From contig JADJBL010000045.1 of NCBI GenBank assembly GCA_016703765.1, positions 385,444 through 449,443 of the forward strand: DNA of 64,000 nucleotides. The letters run 5' to 3'. Below are positions 1 to 11,108 of this stretch, piece by piece. A program made the translations under genes and the position numbers. Numbering within the stretch: the first letter of the stretch is position 1; every line of letters starts with the position of its first letter. Source of the stretch: Saprospirales bacterium (lineage in GTDB: Bacteria; Bacteroidota; Bacteroidia; Chitinophagales; Saprospiraceae). The notes under the pieces are model-generated. The model had not been told where the DNA came from. It was given only the letters and a program-made list of their open reading frames with translations, and made no database searches.

Positions 1-294
1 GTCGTAGGGAAATTTGAAGGGGATGTCGACCATCGTGCCGTTGGGGGCTGAAAACTGGATTCCCCAGACCCCCGTCTGCCGATCGGTGCTTTCGCGAAAC
101 CTATCCATGAACTCCGGATCCAGGCGATTGAGCAGGGTCGCGGCTTTGCCGCTGATGGCGTCGCCGCAGATCTTGTCGCGCGGGAACACCGCCTGGTCGA
201 TCAGCACGCAGGGAATGCCCAGGGAGTGGAGTTTCAGCGCCGCTCCGGCGCCGCCAGGGCCTGCGCCGACGATGGCAATATCGGTTTGAAGCAT
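1..294 (-). CDS. FAD-dependent oxidoreductase, geranylgeranyl-reductase-like (N-terminal part)
   Basis: This is the first 98 codons of a minus-strand gene that runs off the window start. The protein begins MLQTDIAIVGAGPGGAGAAL, a Rossmann dinucleotide-binding GxGxxG fingerprint directly at the N-terminus. It continues with an acidic end of strand 2 (VLIDQ) and a KICGDAISG segment. That GD pattern is typical of the geranylgeranyl reductase/FixC-like flavoprotein family, which reduces isoprenoid chains or works in related redox steps. The start at 294 is the only ATG that leaves the fingerprint whole. It is divergent from glgE. The substrate cannot be told from this fragment. Confidence 0.8.
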   Translation of the reverse strand, partial: MLQTDIAIVGAGPGGAGAALKLHSLGIPCVLIDQAVFPRDKICGDAISGKAATLLNRLDPEFMDRFRESTDRQTGVWGIQFSAPNGTMVDIPFKFPYD

Positions 295-317
295 GGGCAA
301 ATATACTCTAAGTTCCT

Positions 318-350
318 TAGTCACCCGGTGACTGAGTCACCGGGTGACTA
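318..350. repeat. Perfect 15-bp intergenic hairpin with 3-nt loop
   Basis: The arms 318-332 and 336-350 are exact reverse complements around a TGA loop. The element lies between two divergently transcribed genes, so it is not a simple terminator of either. It resembles the three-base-loop hairpins at 8369-8450, 22035-22071 and 22351-22395. Confidence 0.8.
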
Positions 351-376
351 GTGGGAAAAAAATTCTACAAAACCTT

Positions 377-384
377 TACCTTTG
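377..384 (+). promoter_or_regulatory. Bacteroidota -7 box upstream of glgE
   Basis: TACCTTTG matches the Bacteroidota sigma-A -7 consensus TAnnTTTG. It lies 75 nt before the chosen glgE ATG at 460, which argues against the in-frame ATG at 382, inside the box. No clear -33 TTTG is seen. Confidence 0.5.
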
Positions 385-459
385 AGCTTTCCCAACTTTC
401 CTTCATTTCGATATTTTTACTTTCCTACATTTCCGGAACACGAAAAACGGCACACTAAA

Positions 460-2406
<1,947 letters not shown>

Positions 2407-2420
2407 AACCATAAATTATT

Positions 2421-5400
2421 ATGTGGTATAAAGACTGCATCATTTACTCCCTTCATATCCGGTCCTTTTTCGATAGCAACAACAACGGGATCGGCGATAT
2501 AAACGGCCTGATCCAAAAACTCGATTACCTGGAAGACCTGGGGGTGAACTGCGTTTCCCTCCTCCCGTTTTATCCCTCCCCCTCAAAGACGACGGATACG
2601 ATATTTCGGATTATTGCGATGTGCACCCCGATGTGGGAGTCCTCGACGATTTCAGGCGCTTCCTCCAGGAGGCCCAAAAGCGCGGCATCCGGGTGATCAT
2701 CGACCTGATCCTCAACCATACCTCCACTACCCACGAATGGTTTCAAAGGGCGCGGAAAGCGCCGGCCGGTTCGCCCATCCGCGAATTCTACGTCTGGAGC
2801 GATACCCCCGAGAAATTTCCCGAAGCGGAGATCCTCTTCAGCGACTACGAATCCTCCAACTGGGAATGGGACAACATGGCCAGGGCCTATTACCTGCACC
2901 GGTTCTATTCCCATCAGGCCGACCTGAACTACGACAATGAAAGGGTGCGCGACGAGATCCGAAAAGTCGTCGATTTTTGGTTCGAACTGGGCGTCGACGG
3001 CATGAGGCTGAGCTCGATCCCCTTTCTCTTTCAACGGGAAGGCACCAACTGCGAAAACCTCCCGGAGGTGCACGCCTATTTGCGGGAGCTGCGAACATAC
3101 GTCGACAAGACCCACCCGGGCAAGGTGCTCATCGCCGAGACCAACCTGTGGCCCGAAGAGGCCGTCACCTATTTCGGAAAGGGCGACGAATGCCAGCTGA
3201 ACTACTACTTCCCGCTCATGCCCCGCCTCTACATGGCGCTGCAGACGGAAGACCGTTATCCGGTCATCGATATCCTGGAACAAACACCCGCCCTGCCCGA
3301 AAACAGCCAGTGGCTCCTCTTCCTCCGCAACCACGACGACCTCACCCTGACCATGGTCACGGAGGAAGAGCGGGACTATCTCAATAAGGTCTTTGCCCAG
3401 GATCACGGCGCCAAAGTCAACAAGGGAATCCGCCGCCGCCTGGCGCCCCTGCTCGGCAACGACCGCCGGAAGATCGAACTGCTCAACAGCCTCCTGTTTT
3501 CCCTGCCCGGCACCCCCGTGATCTATTACGGTGACGAGATCGGTATGGGTGACAATATCTACCTCGGCGACCGCAACGGGGTGCGCACCCCCATGCAATG
3601 GAACGCCGACCGGAATGCCGGTTTCTCGGGCGCCAACCCGCAGAAATTGTTCCTGCCCGTAATCCGCGACCCCCAGTACCGCTACGAGTCGGTCAACGTA
3701 GAGACGCAGCAGCACAACCCCTCCTCCCTGCTCTGGTGGATGAAAAACCTCATCGCCATGCGCAAGCGGCTCCAGTCCTTTGCTTTTGGAAATATCCGCT
3801 TCCTGGAGTCGACCAACAGCAAAGTGCTGGCCTTCACCCGCTCACATGGGGGGGAGACCATCCTGGTCGTGGCCAATTTGTCGAAATACTCCCAGGCCGT
3901 CGAGCTGGACCTGAAGAGTTTCCGGGGCGTGCGGCCCACCGAGATCTTCAGCCAAAACAAGTTTATGGAGATCGGGGAGCACCCCTACGTATTTACGATG
4001 GGGCCCTACGGTTATTACTGGTTTTTGATGGAGGAAAGCGAGGCCGAACAACCCGTTCTGCGCGACCGGGCCATCGAAGAGCTGGTTGCCGAAGTGGAAT
4101 GGCCCGAGTTTTTTGACACCTATACCGTCAAACGGGCCTTCGAAAAACGCATCCTCCCGGACTACCTCATGGCCATCCGCTGGTTTGGAGGGAAATCCAA
4201 AAATATCGTGTCGATCGACATCGACCGCTTCCCGTCCACCCAGATCGGAGCGGATACGGCTTTTTTCCTCCATGTGGGTGTGCGCTACACCGACGGGCTG
4301 CCGGAAACCTATTTCCTCCCGACCCAATTCGTCACCCAGCCGGAGCGCATTCTCCATTACCTCAAAAATGCGCCCCAGGGAGTGGTCTGCTATCTGAAAA
4401 CCCCTACCGCCGAAGGGATCATTGTCGACGCCATTTACGAGGAACCCTTCCGGAACGACCTCTTCCTGCGCATGAAGACCAACTCGCTCCTCCCCGTTTC
4501 CAACGGCGCCCTCCGCTTCGAAGCGGGCAAGGTGCTGGAGGAATTGAACGCCGAAAGAGAGGATATCAGCTCCGAGATCCTGAAGGCGGAGCAGAGCAAC
4601 ACCTCCGTGATTTACAACAACCAATTCTTCTTCAAAATCTACCGGAAACTCGATACGGACATCAACCCCGACCTGGAACTGGTCCGCTTCCTGTCGGAAA
4701 AAACCGATTTCCGCAACGCCCCCCGCTACGGCGGAGGCATTCAACTGGAGGACCACCAGCAGAAGAGCTTTACCATCCTGGGGCTTTTGCAGAACAAAAT
4801 TCCGAACCAGGGCGAAGCCTGGACCATGATGCTCGAATCGCTCGACCGGTATTACGAAAAAGTGCTCACCAAAAGCGAGAAGACCGCAAAGGTTCCCGAT
4901 CTGGTCAGCGCCGACCGGCTCTATTTCGAAAACATCCCGGAAACGCTCCAGAAATACATCAGCAGCGTCACGTATGAACGGGTCGTGTTGCTGGCCCAGC
5001 GCACGGCGGAAATGCACATCGCCCTGGCCTCCGACCAGGAGGATCCCGAATTTTGCCCCGAGCGGTTTACCCAAAACTACCAACGCTCGATCTACGCCGG
5101 CAACCGGAAGCTCGTCACCGAAAAGCTGAATGGACTGGCCCAGCGCCTGCCTTCCCTGCCTGCTCATATCGCCGCGGAGGCCAAACAGGCGCTCGATCTG
5201 CGCGACGAGATCATGGAGTGCTTTAGCGAGATCTACCAGAAAAAGATCAACGCCACCAAGACCCGGGTTCACGGCGACTACCACCTGGGCCAGGTTCTTT
5301 TCAACGGAAAGGATTTCTTCATCATCGACTTCGAGGGCGAGCCCCTGCATACCATCAGCGAAAGACGCTTGAAAAAAACGCCCTTCAAGGATGTGGCCGG

Positions 5401-5740
5401 CATGATCCGCTCCTTCCACTACGCGGCATTCGGCCAGTTGGTCCTCAACCAGAACTACCGAAAGGAAGACATGCCCTTCCTGGAAAAATGGGCGCACCAA
5501 TGGTTCCATTACGTCCGGCAGTTCTATCTCACGGCTTACCTCGACGCCACCGAAGGCCAGAGCTTTATCCCCGACGACCCGGAGGCCCTTCGCCTGTTGC
5601 TCCGCAATTACACCCTGGAGAAAGCCATCTACGAGGTGGGCTATGAAATGAACGCTCGGCCGGATTGGCTGCGGGTGCCGATCCGCGGAGTGCTCCACGC
5701 CATGGATGAATACTTCCGGGACAAAGAAAATATCGAATAA
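2421..5740 (+). CDS. treS: Trehalose synthase-maltokinase fusion (TreS-Mak), one frameshift, altered TreS nucleophile
   Basis: The N-terminal half is a GH13_16 trehalose synthase module that would interconvert trehalose and maltose. The C-terminal half is a maltokinase that makes maltose-1-phosphate from maltose and ATP. Maltokinase signatures are clear: HGDYHLGQVLF and IIDFEGEP near the C-terminus. The reading frame shifts by one base at a C-run (2578-2582). Adding one C restores PFYPSPLKDDGYDISDYCDV, so this is probably a sequence error. In the TreS barrel the acid/base (LIAETNLWPEE) and the third carboxylate (FLRNHDDLT) are kept. The nucleophile motif, normally RLDAVPYL, reads RLSSIPFL, with AGC at 3011-3013 in place of an Asp codon. 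EGTNCENLPE confirms the TreS family. Length, about 1106 aa, fits known fusions. The TreS half may be catalytically dead or altered; the kinase half looks intact. Confidence 0.9.
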
Positions 5741-5880
5741 AAATTATTTTTAAAATTTTTTATTCTTTTCTCTGCCGAAGTCCGGAAAACCCGATTTGGA
5801 CAGGGGCCTTCCCGGCTTTACGATCATTTTCCTAAATGCTTGTTTTACTTACAATTACGCAAAGGCCCAAATCGGGCCTA

Positions 5881-5912
5881 TTTGCGAGGAAGAGGGTATC
5901 GCAGTATCTTTG
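5881..5912 (+). promoter_or_regulatory. Promoter for the CBM48 gene
   Basis: TTTG at 5881-5884, then 20 nt, then TATCTTTG at 5905-5912. This fits the Bacteroidota -33/-7 form. The ATG lies 24 nt downstream, giving the small gene its own promoter inside the glycogen cluster. Confidence 0.7.
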
Positions 5913-5936
5913 CGCGAGAATCAACAATCCAAAAGC

Positions 5937-6248
5937 ATGATCACGAAGCAATTCCTGAAGTCGAAATCCCTTTGCAAGGTGACCTTCACCCTGCCGAAAG
6001 AAGCCGTAGAAGCCGCTACCGAGGTAGCTGTAATGGGCGAATTTAACAACTGGGACCTTGAGAACCCCGTTTCCATGAAGAAGCAGAAAGACGGTAGCTT
6101 CAAAACTACCCTCGAGCTGGAAACCGGCAAAGAGTACGCATTCCGTTACCTCCTCGACGGAGTGAAATGGGAGAATGACAACGCAGCAGACAAGTACGTA
6201 GCCACCCCCTTCGGTTCGGAGAACTCGGTGGTGATCGCGATGAACTAA
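5937..6248 (+). CDS. Stand-alone CBM48/isoamylase-early-set domain protein
   Basis: A 103-aa protein that is essentially one CBM48 domain: a beta-sandwich with VAVMGEFNNWD, then YAFRYLLDGVKWENDNAADKYV. This fold precedes the catalytic barrel in branching enzymes and also occurs alone in Bacteroidota. It likely binds alpha-glucan, either as an accessory to GlgB/GlgE or as a glycogen-surface protein (inference). There is no signal peptide, so it should be cytoplasmic. The start at 5937 is favoured because the promoter at 5881-5912 would lie inside any longer version. An intrinsic terminator follows at 6269. Confidence 0.85.
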   Translation: MITKQFLKSKSLCKVTFTLPKEAVEAATEVAVMGEFNNWDLENPVSMKKQKDGSFKTTLELETGKEYAFRYLLDGVKWENDNAADKYVATPFGSENSVVIAMN

Positions 6249-6268
6249 TTACCGTTACCGACGAAAGA

Positions 6269-6302
6269 AAGCCGGTCTTCCTTGCAGAAGACCGGCTTTT
6301 TT
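6269..6302 (+). terminator. Intrinsic terminator after the CBM48 gene
   Basis: The 12-bp arms 6269-6280 and 6287-6298 (AAGCCGGTCTTC and its complement) enclose a 6-nt loop and end in a run of six T. It separates the CBM48 gene from glgB. Confidence 0.9.
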
Positions 6303-6319
6303 GTTTTCGTCCGTATGTT

Positions 6320-6327
6320 TACCTTTG
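6320..6327 (+). promoter_or_regulatory. -7 box upstream of glgB
   Basis: TACCTTTG 23 nt before the glgB ATG. The nearest TTTG-like element, in the T-run of the preceding terminator, is only about 16 nt away, so the -33 assignment is weak. Confidence 0.5.
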
Positions 6328-6350
6328 ATCGGTCCGTCAAAAAACACACC

Positions 6351-8333
6351 ATGAGCCAGGTTATCCCTTTCAGCCTTTTAACCGATTTCGACACCCAGCT
6401 TTTTCAATCGGGGAAACACTTTCGCCTCTACGAAAAACTGGGCAGCCACCCCCTGAGCGTCGACGGGGTCAAAGGCACGTATTTCGCCGTCTGGGCGCCC
6501 AATGCGGTCAAGGTCTCGGTGATCGGGAATTTCAACTACTGGAACAAGGACGAACATCCTCTCTCCTCCCGATGGGACGGCTCGGGGATATGGGAAGGCT
6601 TCATTCCGGGCGTAGGGAAAGGCGCCCTGTACAAATATTTTATCCTGGCAAAAGACGGCCGGCCGCTTCAAAAAGGAGATCCCTTTGCGCGGTTTTGGGA
6701 AATACCCCCCAACACCGCTTCCATCGTCTGGGAAGACGATTATACATGGAACGATCAGACCTGGCTGGAAGAGCGCAAAAAACGCGACCTGCTGGCCAGC
6801 CCTTATTCCGTCTATGAAGTACACCTGGGCTCCTGGCGAAAGACCCACGGCGGTTCCGCCTCGCTCAGCTACAAAGAGTTGGCCGAACAACTGGTACCCT
6901 ACGTCCTGGAGATGGGCTTCACCCACGTCGAATTCATGCCTGTGATGGAGCACCCTTACTACCCATCCTGGGGCTATCAGATCACGGGTTATTTCGCCCC
7001 CTCCAGCCGCTTCGGCGTTCCGGAGGATTTCAAATACCTCGTCGATGCCTTTCACCAGGCAGGAGTAGGAGTGATCCTCGACTGGGTGCCTTCGCATTTT
7101 CCAAACGACGCCCATGGCCTGGCCGACTTCGACGGCACCCACCTGTACGACCATGCCGATCCTCGCAAGGGCTTCCACCCCGACTGGAAGAGCTGCATTT
7201 TCAACTACAACCGCTACGAGGTCCGGAGCTTTCTGATCTCCAACGCCCTCTACTGGCTGGATCAATACCACGCCGACGGCCTGCGGGTCGATGCGGTGGC
7301 CTCCATGCTCTACCTCGATTACTCCCGGAAAGCGGGGGAGTGGATCCCAAATATTTTCGGCGGACGCGAGAACCTGGAAGCGACCTCCTTGCTGCGTGAA
7401 TTCAACGAAACGGTTTACCGCGAATACCCCGATGCCGTGACCATCGCGGAGGAAAGCACCGCCTGGACCGGCGTTTCCCGCCCTACCTATACGGGAGGGT
7501 TGGGCTTTGCCCAGAAATGGATGATGGGCTGGATGCACGATACGCTGAAGTTTTTCATGGAAAATCCCGTCAATCGAAAATACCACCACGATCTGGCCAC
7601 CTTCAGTCTGGTGTATGCTTTTACGGAAAATTTCATGCTCCCACTGAGCCACGACGAGGTCGTGCACGGCAAGGGCTCGCTCATTTCCCGGATGCCGGGC
7701 GATGAGTGGCAACGGTTTGCCAATCTCCGCCTGCTGTTCAGCTATATGTGGACCCACCCGGGCACTCAGCTGCTTTTCATGGGCGGCGAGTTTGGCCAGA
7801 CCACCGAATGGAACCACGAAAAAGGCCTCGAATGGTGGCTGACCCAGTTCCGCTACCACCGCGGCATGATGGACCTGGTGCGCGACCTGAACGCCATGTA
7901 CCGGAAATATCCCGCCTTTTACCAGAAACAATTCTCCCCCGAAGGATTCGAGTGGATCGACCTGAACGACCGCCAAAACAGCGTGCTGGCCTACCTGAGG
8001 AAGGGAACTCCGGAAAACCCGCCCTTGGCTGTGATTTGCAATTTTACCCCCGTGCCGAGAAACAATTACCAGATCGGCGTACCCATCGCAGGCCGGTGGC
8101 AGGAAATTTTCAACTCGGATGACACTCCCTATGGCGGCGGGGATTACCCCACGATCAAGGAAGCCAAAACCAAGGATATTCCCTGGCACGGGCAGCCCTT
8201 CGCCATGGATCTGGACCTGCCCCCGCTCTCCGTGCTGGTATTGCTCCCGAGCGACTATTCACCGGCAATTCCGGTAGTTGCCGCAACAAAAGAGAAAGCC
8301 AAACCCAAGGCCCCTGCCCGCAAGAAAAAATAG
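6351..8333 (+). CDS. glgB: 1,4-alpha-glucan branching enzyme
   Basis: GlgB (GH13_9) cuts alpha-1,4 chains and re-joins them by alpha-1,6 links, the last step of the GlgE route to branched glucan. The 660-aa protein has an N-terminal CBM48 (YFAVWAPNAVKVSVIGNFN), then the barrel. The nucleophile is the Asp of GLRVDAVASMLYLDYSR (about 314), the acid/base Glu is in TIAEEST (about 367), and the third Asp is in LSHDEVVHGK. The C-terminus carries a lysine/alanine-rich tail (about the last 20 residues) unlike typical GlgB. The ATG at 6351 is chosen because the promoter box lies just upstream. The gene is convergent with the next one, and paired hairpins fill the gap. Confidence 0.95.
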   Translation: MSQVIPFSLLTDFDTQLFQSGKHFRLYEKLGSHPLSVDGVKGTYFAVWAPNAVKVSVIGNFNYWNKDEHPLSSRWDGSGIWEGFIPGVGKGALYKYFILAKDGRPLQKGDPFARFWEIPPNTASIVWEDDYTWNDQTWLEERKKRDLLASPYSVYEVHLGSWRKTHGGSASLSYKELAEQLVPYVLEMGFTHVEFMPVMEHPYYPSWGYQITGYFAPSSRFGVPEDFKYLVDAFHQAGVGVILDWVPSHFPNDAHGLADFDGTHLYDHADPRKGFHPDWKSCIFNYNRYEVRSFLISNALYWLDQYHADGLRVDAVASMLYLDYSRKAGEWIPNIFGGRENLEATSLLREFNETVYREYPDAVTIAEESTAWTGVSRPTYTGGLGFAQKWMMGWMHDTLKFFMENPVNRKYHHDLATFSLVYAFTENFMLPLSHDEVVHGKGSLISRMPGDEWQRFANLRLLFSYMWTHPGTQLLFMGGEFGQTTEWNHEKGLEWWLTQFRYHRGMMDLVRDLNAMYRKYPAFYQKQFSPEGFEWIDLNDRQNSVLAYLRKGTPENPPLAVICNFTPVPRNNYQIGVPIAGRWQEIFNSDDTPYGGGDYPTIKEAKTKDIPWHGQPFAMDLDLPPLSVLVLLPSDYSPAIPVVAATKEKAKPKAPARKKK

Positions 8334-8368
8334 ATACCCCTGTTAGGATAAAACACGAAAACAAATTT

Positions 8369-8450
8369 CAAAAGCGGTTTAAACGCCGTAGGCGTTTAAA
8401 CCGCTTTTGATAATCCATAACTGGCGCCGCAGGCGCCAGTTATGGATTAT
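8369..8450. repeat. Two adjacent perfect 19-bp hairpins with 3-nt loops
   Basis: Hairpin A has arms 8369-8387 and 8391-8409 with loop GTA. Hairpin B has arms 8410-8428 and 8432-8450 with loop GCA. Both are exact inverted repeats of different sequence, placed back to back between two convergent genes. The second overlaps the stop codon of the downstream minus-strand gene. They could terminate transcription from both sides, although neither is followed by a good T-run. Confidence 0.85.
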
Positions 8451-11053
8451 TTCACGCGGAAGCGCAAACTGCAGATATTGCCGCCGCGCGGCAATATCTG
8501 AATCAGATAGCTACCCGGGCTGGTAGGCGTCTGGAAATACTGAACGGTCGTTCCCCCCGCCACTTCGATAACCTGTTGGGAGATCAAGCGGCTCCGATCG
8601 TCGTACACCTTGAAATGGAGGGTCTGATCCTCGGGGCTCTCAATCTTTACCGGCGCGAATTCCTCCTCCTGGAACAGGTCTTTTTCCAACAAAGCGGATA
8701 ATTTTTCGGGAAGGCTCGAGGAGGGTATTTCGAATGAAAATTTATACGCGCATCCCTCCGCATCCCGGATATTTACCTCATAACTTCCCACGGTCGCCCG
8801 GGTCAGCTGGGTGCTCTTCAGGCCGCTGTTCCATTCATAGGTTTGAGGGCCTGGACTGCCGATCAGGTCGCGGAGTATGACCTCTCCGTCGTTGGTAAAA
8901 GGCCCTGTGGCCGGTTTGATCGAGTAATTGAGAAAGATATCCTGCCGGGCCTCGATCGTAAAAGTTTCTTCTTTCTGGCAGCCGTGCAGGTCCGAAACGG
9001 TCACGCCATAAATTCCTTCCGACAGCTGGCCGATCCAGGGGGTGATGGCCCCGTTGCTCCATTCGTAGCGATAGGGAGGGGCGCCTCCACTGACCTTGAA
9101 GGAAATGGCGCCGTCGTTGAATCCCGGGCAGCGGATCTGGTGGATATTGTGACTGTGCAGGACCAGTTCGGGAGGGCCTGGCACCTGGATGGAGTCTGTC
9201 GTCAATGGACAAGCCGCTCCGTCGTAAACGGTAACCTTGTATTTGCCGGGCTGCAATCCGTAGAGGGAGGGGGCGGTAGATCCGTTGCTCCATTCGTAGC
9301 GATAGGGCGGAAAACCTCCGCCGATCTTGATGGAAATGGCGCCGTCCGGTTTGCCGTAACAGCTTTGAGGCCGGGTGTTCAGCTCCGCTACGAACATCGG
9401 GCTTTCGCCTTCAATCCGAAGGCTCCCCATCGTAAAAAATACGTTGGCGGCGCTCAGGTTGTCCCTCAGTACCTGCACGGGAGTGGGGTCGTCGACAAAG
9501 CGGATGGCGGTGGAACTCTGGTGTTTGCCCACAGCCCGGAAAAGCAGGGTGCAGACCGCTTCTCCGTCCGGAAGTTTAATGGTGTTGGGCCGCTCGGGGG
9601 TGTACCAGGCCAGGGTCAGTTTTCCTTCCCTGACATGGGCGGTCCCGAAATCGGCAAGGTCGAAAAAGGGGAGATTGAAATTTTTGACCCCGTCAAACAC
9701 CATGACGCTGGGATCCCATTGGAGGGTGAACTGAAACCCGCGGATGCCCACGAAGTCGTTTACGACCAGGTCGTAATGCAATAATTCTCCGCCGCCACAG
9801 GAATTTTGGTCCGGCAGAGAGAAGGAGGGGTCGAGGATGGAAGGCGGCTCGTTGGGGAAGTCTTGCTCCCGCCAAACGTTGCCGGTCTTCACGGCTTTGA
9901 AATCGACTCCCTGTACATGCTGGGCCAGGGTTTCGACCAGAATGGAACCATCCGGCAGGCGGGCGGTTCTGCGATCGTTCATTTCCGGGGGGATATAGGC
10001 AGCGGGCACAAACTGCCAGGAGCTTCCTTCGGGGAAGGTGGTCTGGTCGCCGAGGATCAATTCCTGCAGAAAACTCAGGTCTTGTTCCTCCACGGTGCCC
10101 GACTGGTCGGCGTCGGCGGCGATTTGTTTCCAGGCCGTGTCCCATTTTTCCTTTCTGACCAAATGCTGCGCCAGGCCGATCAGGTCCAGCACGGTTACCA
10201 TGCGGGTGGGGCGGTCCTGGGAAAAGGGGATGATCTCGTAATCCCTGCCCCCCTGGAGGTTGGCCACGGTATATTCCCCTTCCCCGGTGGTGCGGATGGC
10301 AGCGCCCTCCACCCTGGATTTTACGTAGACGTCTTCGATGGGGTCGCCGGTGGGACTGGTGATCTTGCCGGAAATGGAGAAGCGCTGCCCTTCGAGGGGG
10401 ATGTAAAAGCCGCCGCTACCGCTGCTGGAAAGGTCTTTCAGTTGGAACTCTGCGTACATAAAGGGCCCGAAATTCCCAAGGCTGGCCGTGCTGCCCGTTT
10501 CGAGGCGGCGGAGGACGGAGGCGCCGCTGCGCGTGCGGATGGCGAAAGGGTGCAGGGAGCCTCCTTCCAGTGCGTAAAACTGCACGGATTCCAGATTTTG
10601 GAGTTGGTAATCCGTGCGCTGGAGGCCTGCCTTGAGGTCGTCGATATCCTGTTTGTTGAAATAGAATCGGACCTTGACCGCCTGGGCCAGTGGCCCGGCG
10701 CCCTGGATGCGCCAATAGCGGTTAAAGGTGAGCCAAATGGCATTTTGGATATAATCTGCGCCGGAAAGGTCGTTGGCGCCCTTTCCGTAGTTGTTGAGCA
10801 GGCCCGAACTAATGCTCAGCAATTCGTCCAGTTCGCCGATTTGTTGCCCGTTCTTTTGGATGGAGAGGATGAGCTTGTTTTGTTTGGACTCGTAATAGTG
10901 CGTCCAGCCGCTCTCATCGGTTTGGGCTACGTCGGCGCGGAGGAGCTTGCCGGGCGCGTCTAGCAAGGTCCATTGGGAGTCCTGGCTGAACCCGTGCAAA
11001 CCGGGCTGCAAAAAAAAAGGAAGGAGCGCTATTATCCGGGCAGATCGTTTCAT
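8447..11053 (-). CDS. Secreted multidomain protein with carboxypeptidase-regulatory-like, dockerin-like, cohesin-like and SprB-like modules
   Basis: An 868-aa protein starting with a signal peptide (MKRSARIIALLPFFLQPGLH, cleavage near SQD). After an N-terminal region of unknown fold comes a carboxypeptidase-regulatory-like sandwich (FSISGKITSPTGDPIEDVYV, about 230-290). It is followed by a dockerin-like calcium loop (DADQSGTVEEQDLSFLQELI, about 315-335) and a cohesin-like domain (GIRGFQFTLQWDPSVMVFDG onward, about 435-550). Two SprB-type repeats each contain PPYRYEWSNG. The C-terminal region (about 790-868) resembles a type IX secretion sorting domain. It is likely exported to the cell surface or medium. 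Function is unknown; an adhesive or scaffold role is inferred from the modules. Confidence 0.8.
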   Translation of the reverse strand: MKRSARIIALLPFFLQPGLHGFSQDSQWTLLDAPGKLLRADVAQTDESGWTHYYESKQNKLILSIQKNGQQIGELDELLSISSGLLNNYGKGANDLSGADYIQNAIWLTFNRYWRIQGAGPLAQAVKVRFYFNKQDIDDLKAGLQRTDYQLQNLESVQFYALEGGSLHPFAIRTRSGASVLRRLETGSTASLGNFGPFMYAEFQLKDLSSSGSGGFYIPLEGQRFSISGKITSPTGDPIEDVYVKSRVEGAAIRTTGEGEYTVANLQGGRDYEIIPFSQDRPTRMVTVLDLIGLAQHLVRKEKWDTAWKQIAADADQSGTVEEQDLSFLQELILGDQTTFPEGSSWQFVPAAYIPPEMNDRRTARLPDGSILVETLAQHVQGVDFKAVKTGNVWREQDFPNEPPSILDPSFSLPDQNSCGGGELLHYDLVVNDFVGIRGFQFTLQWDPSVMVFDGVKNFNLPFFDLADFGTAHVREGKLTLAWYTPERPNTIKLPDGEAVCTLLFRAVGKHQSSTAIRFVDDPTPVQVLRDNLSAANVFFTMGSLRIEGESPMFVAELNTRPQSCYGKPDGAISIKIGGGFPPYRYEWSNGSTAPSLYGLQPGKYKVTVYDGAACPLTTDSIQVPGPPELVLHSHNIHQIRCPGFNDGAISFKVSGGAPPYRYEWSNGAITPWIGQLSEGIYGVTVSDLHGCQKEETFTIEARQDIFLNYSIKPATGPFTNDGEVILRDLIGSPGPQTYEWNSGLKSTQLTRATVGSYEVNIRDAEGCAYKFSFEIPSSSLPEKLSALLEKDLFQEEEFAPVKIESPEDQTLHFKVYDDRSRLISQQVIEVAGGTTVQYFQTPTSPGSYLIQILPRGGNICSLRFRVK

Positions 11054-11108
11054 ATCCGAACAAATTTCTTAATTTTTTTGGCACAGCGCTTTGAATATTG
11101 CGCGGGAA

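Noticed and set aside
3842..5698. 618-codon open frame antisense to the maltokinase half
   Set aside because: Shadow of a well-supported coding strand with intact kinase motifs.
6378..8189. 603-codon open frame antisense to glgB
   Set aside because: Shadow of glgB; no start signal or family resemblance.
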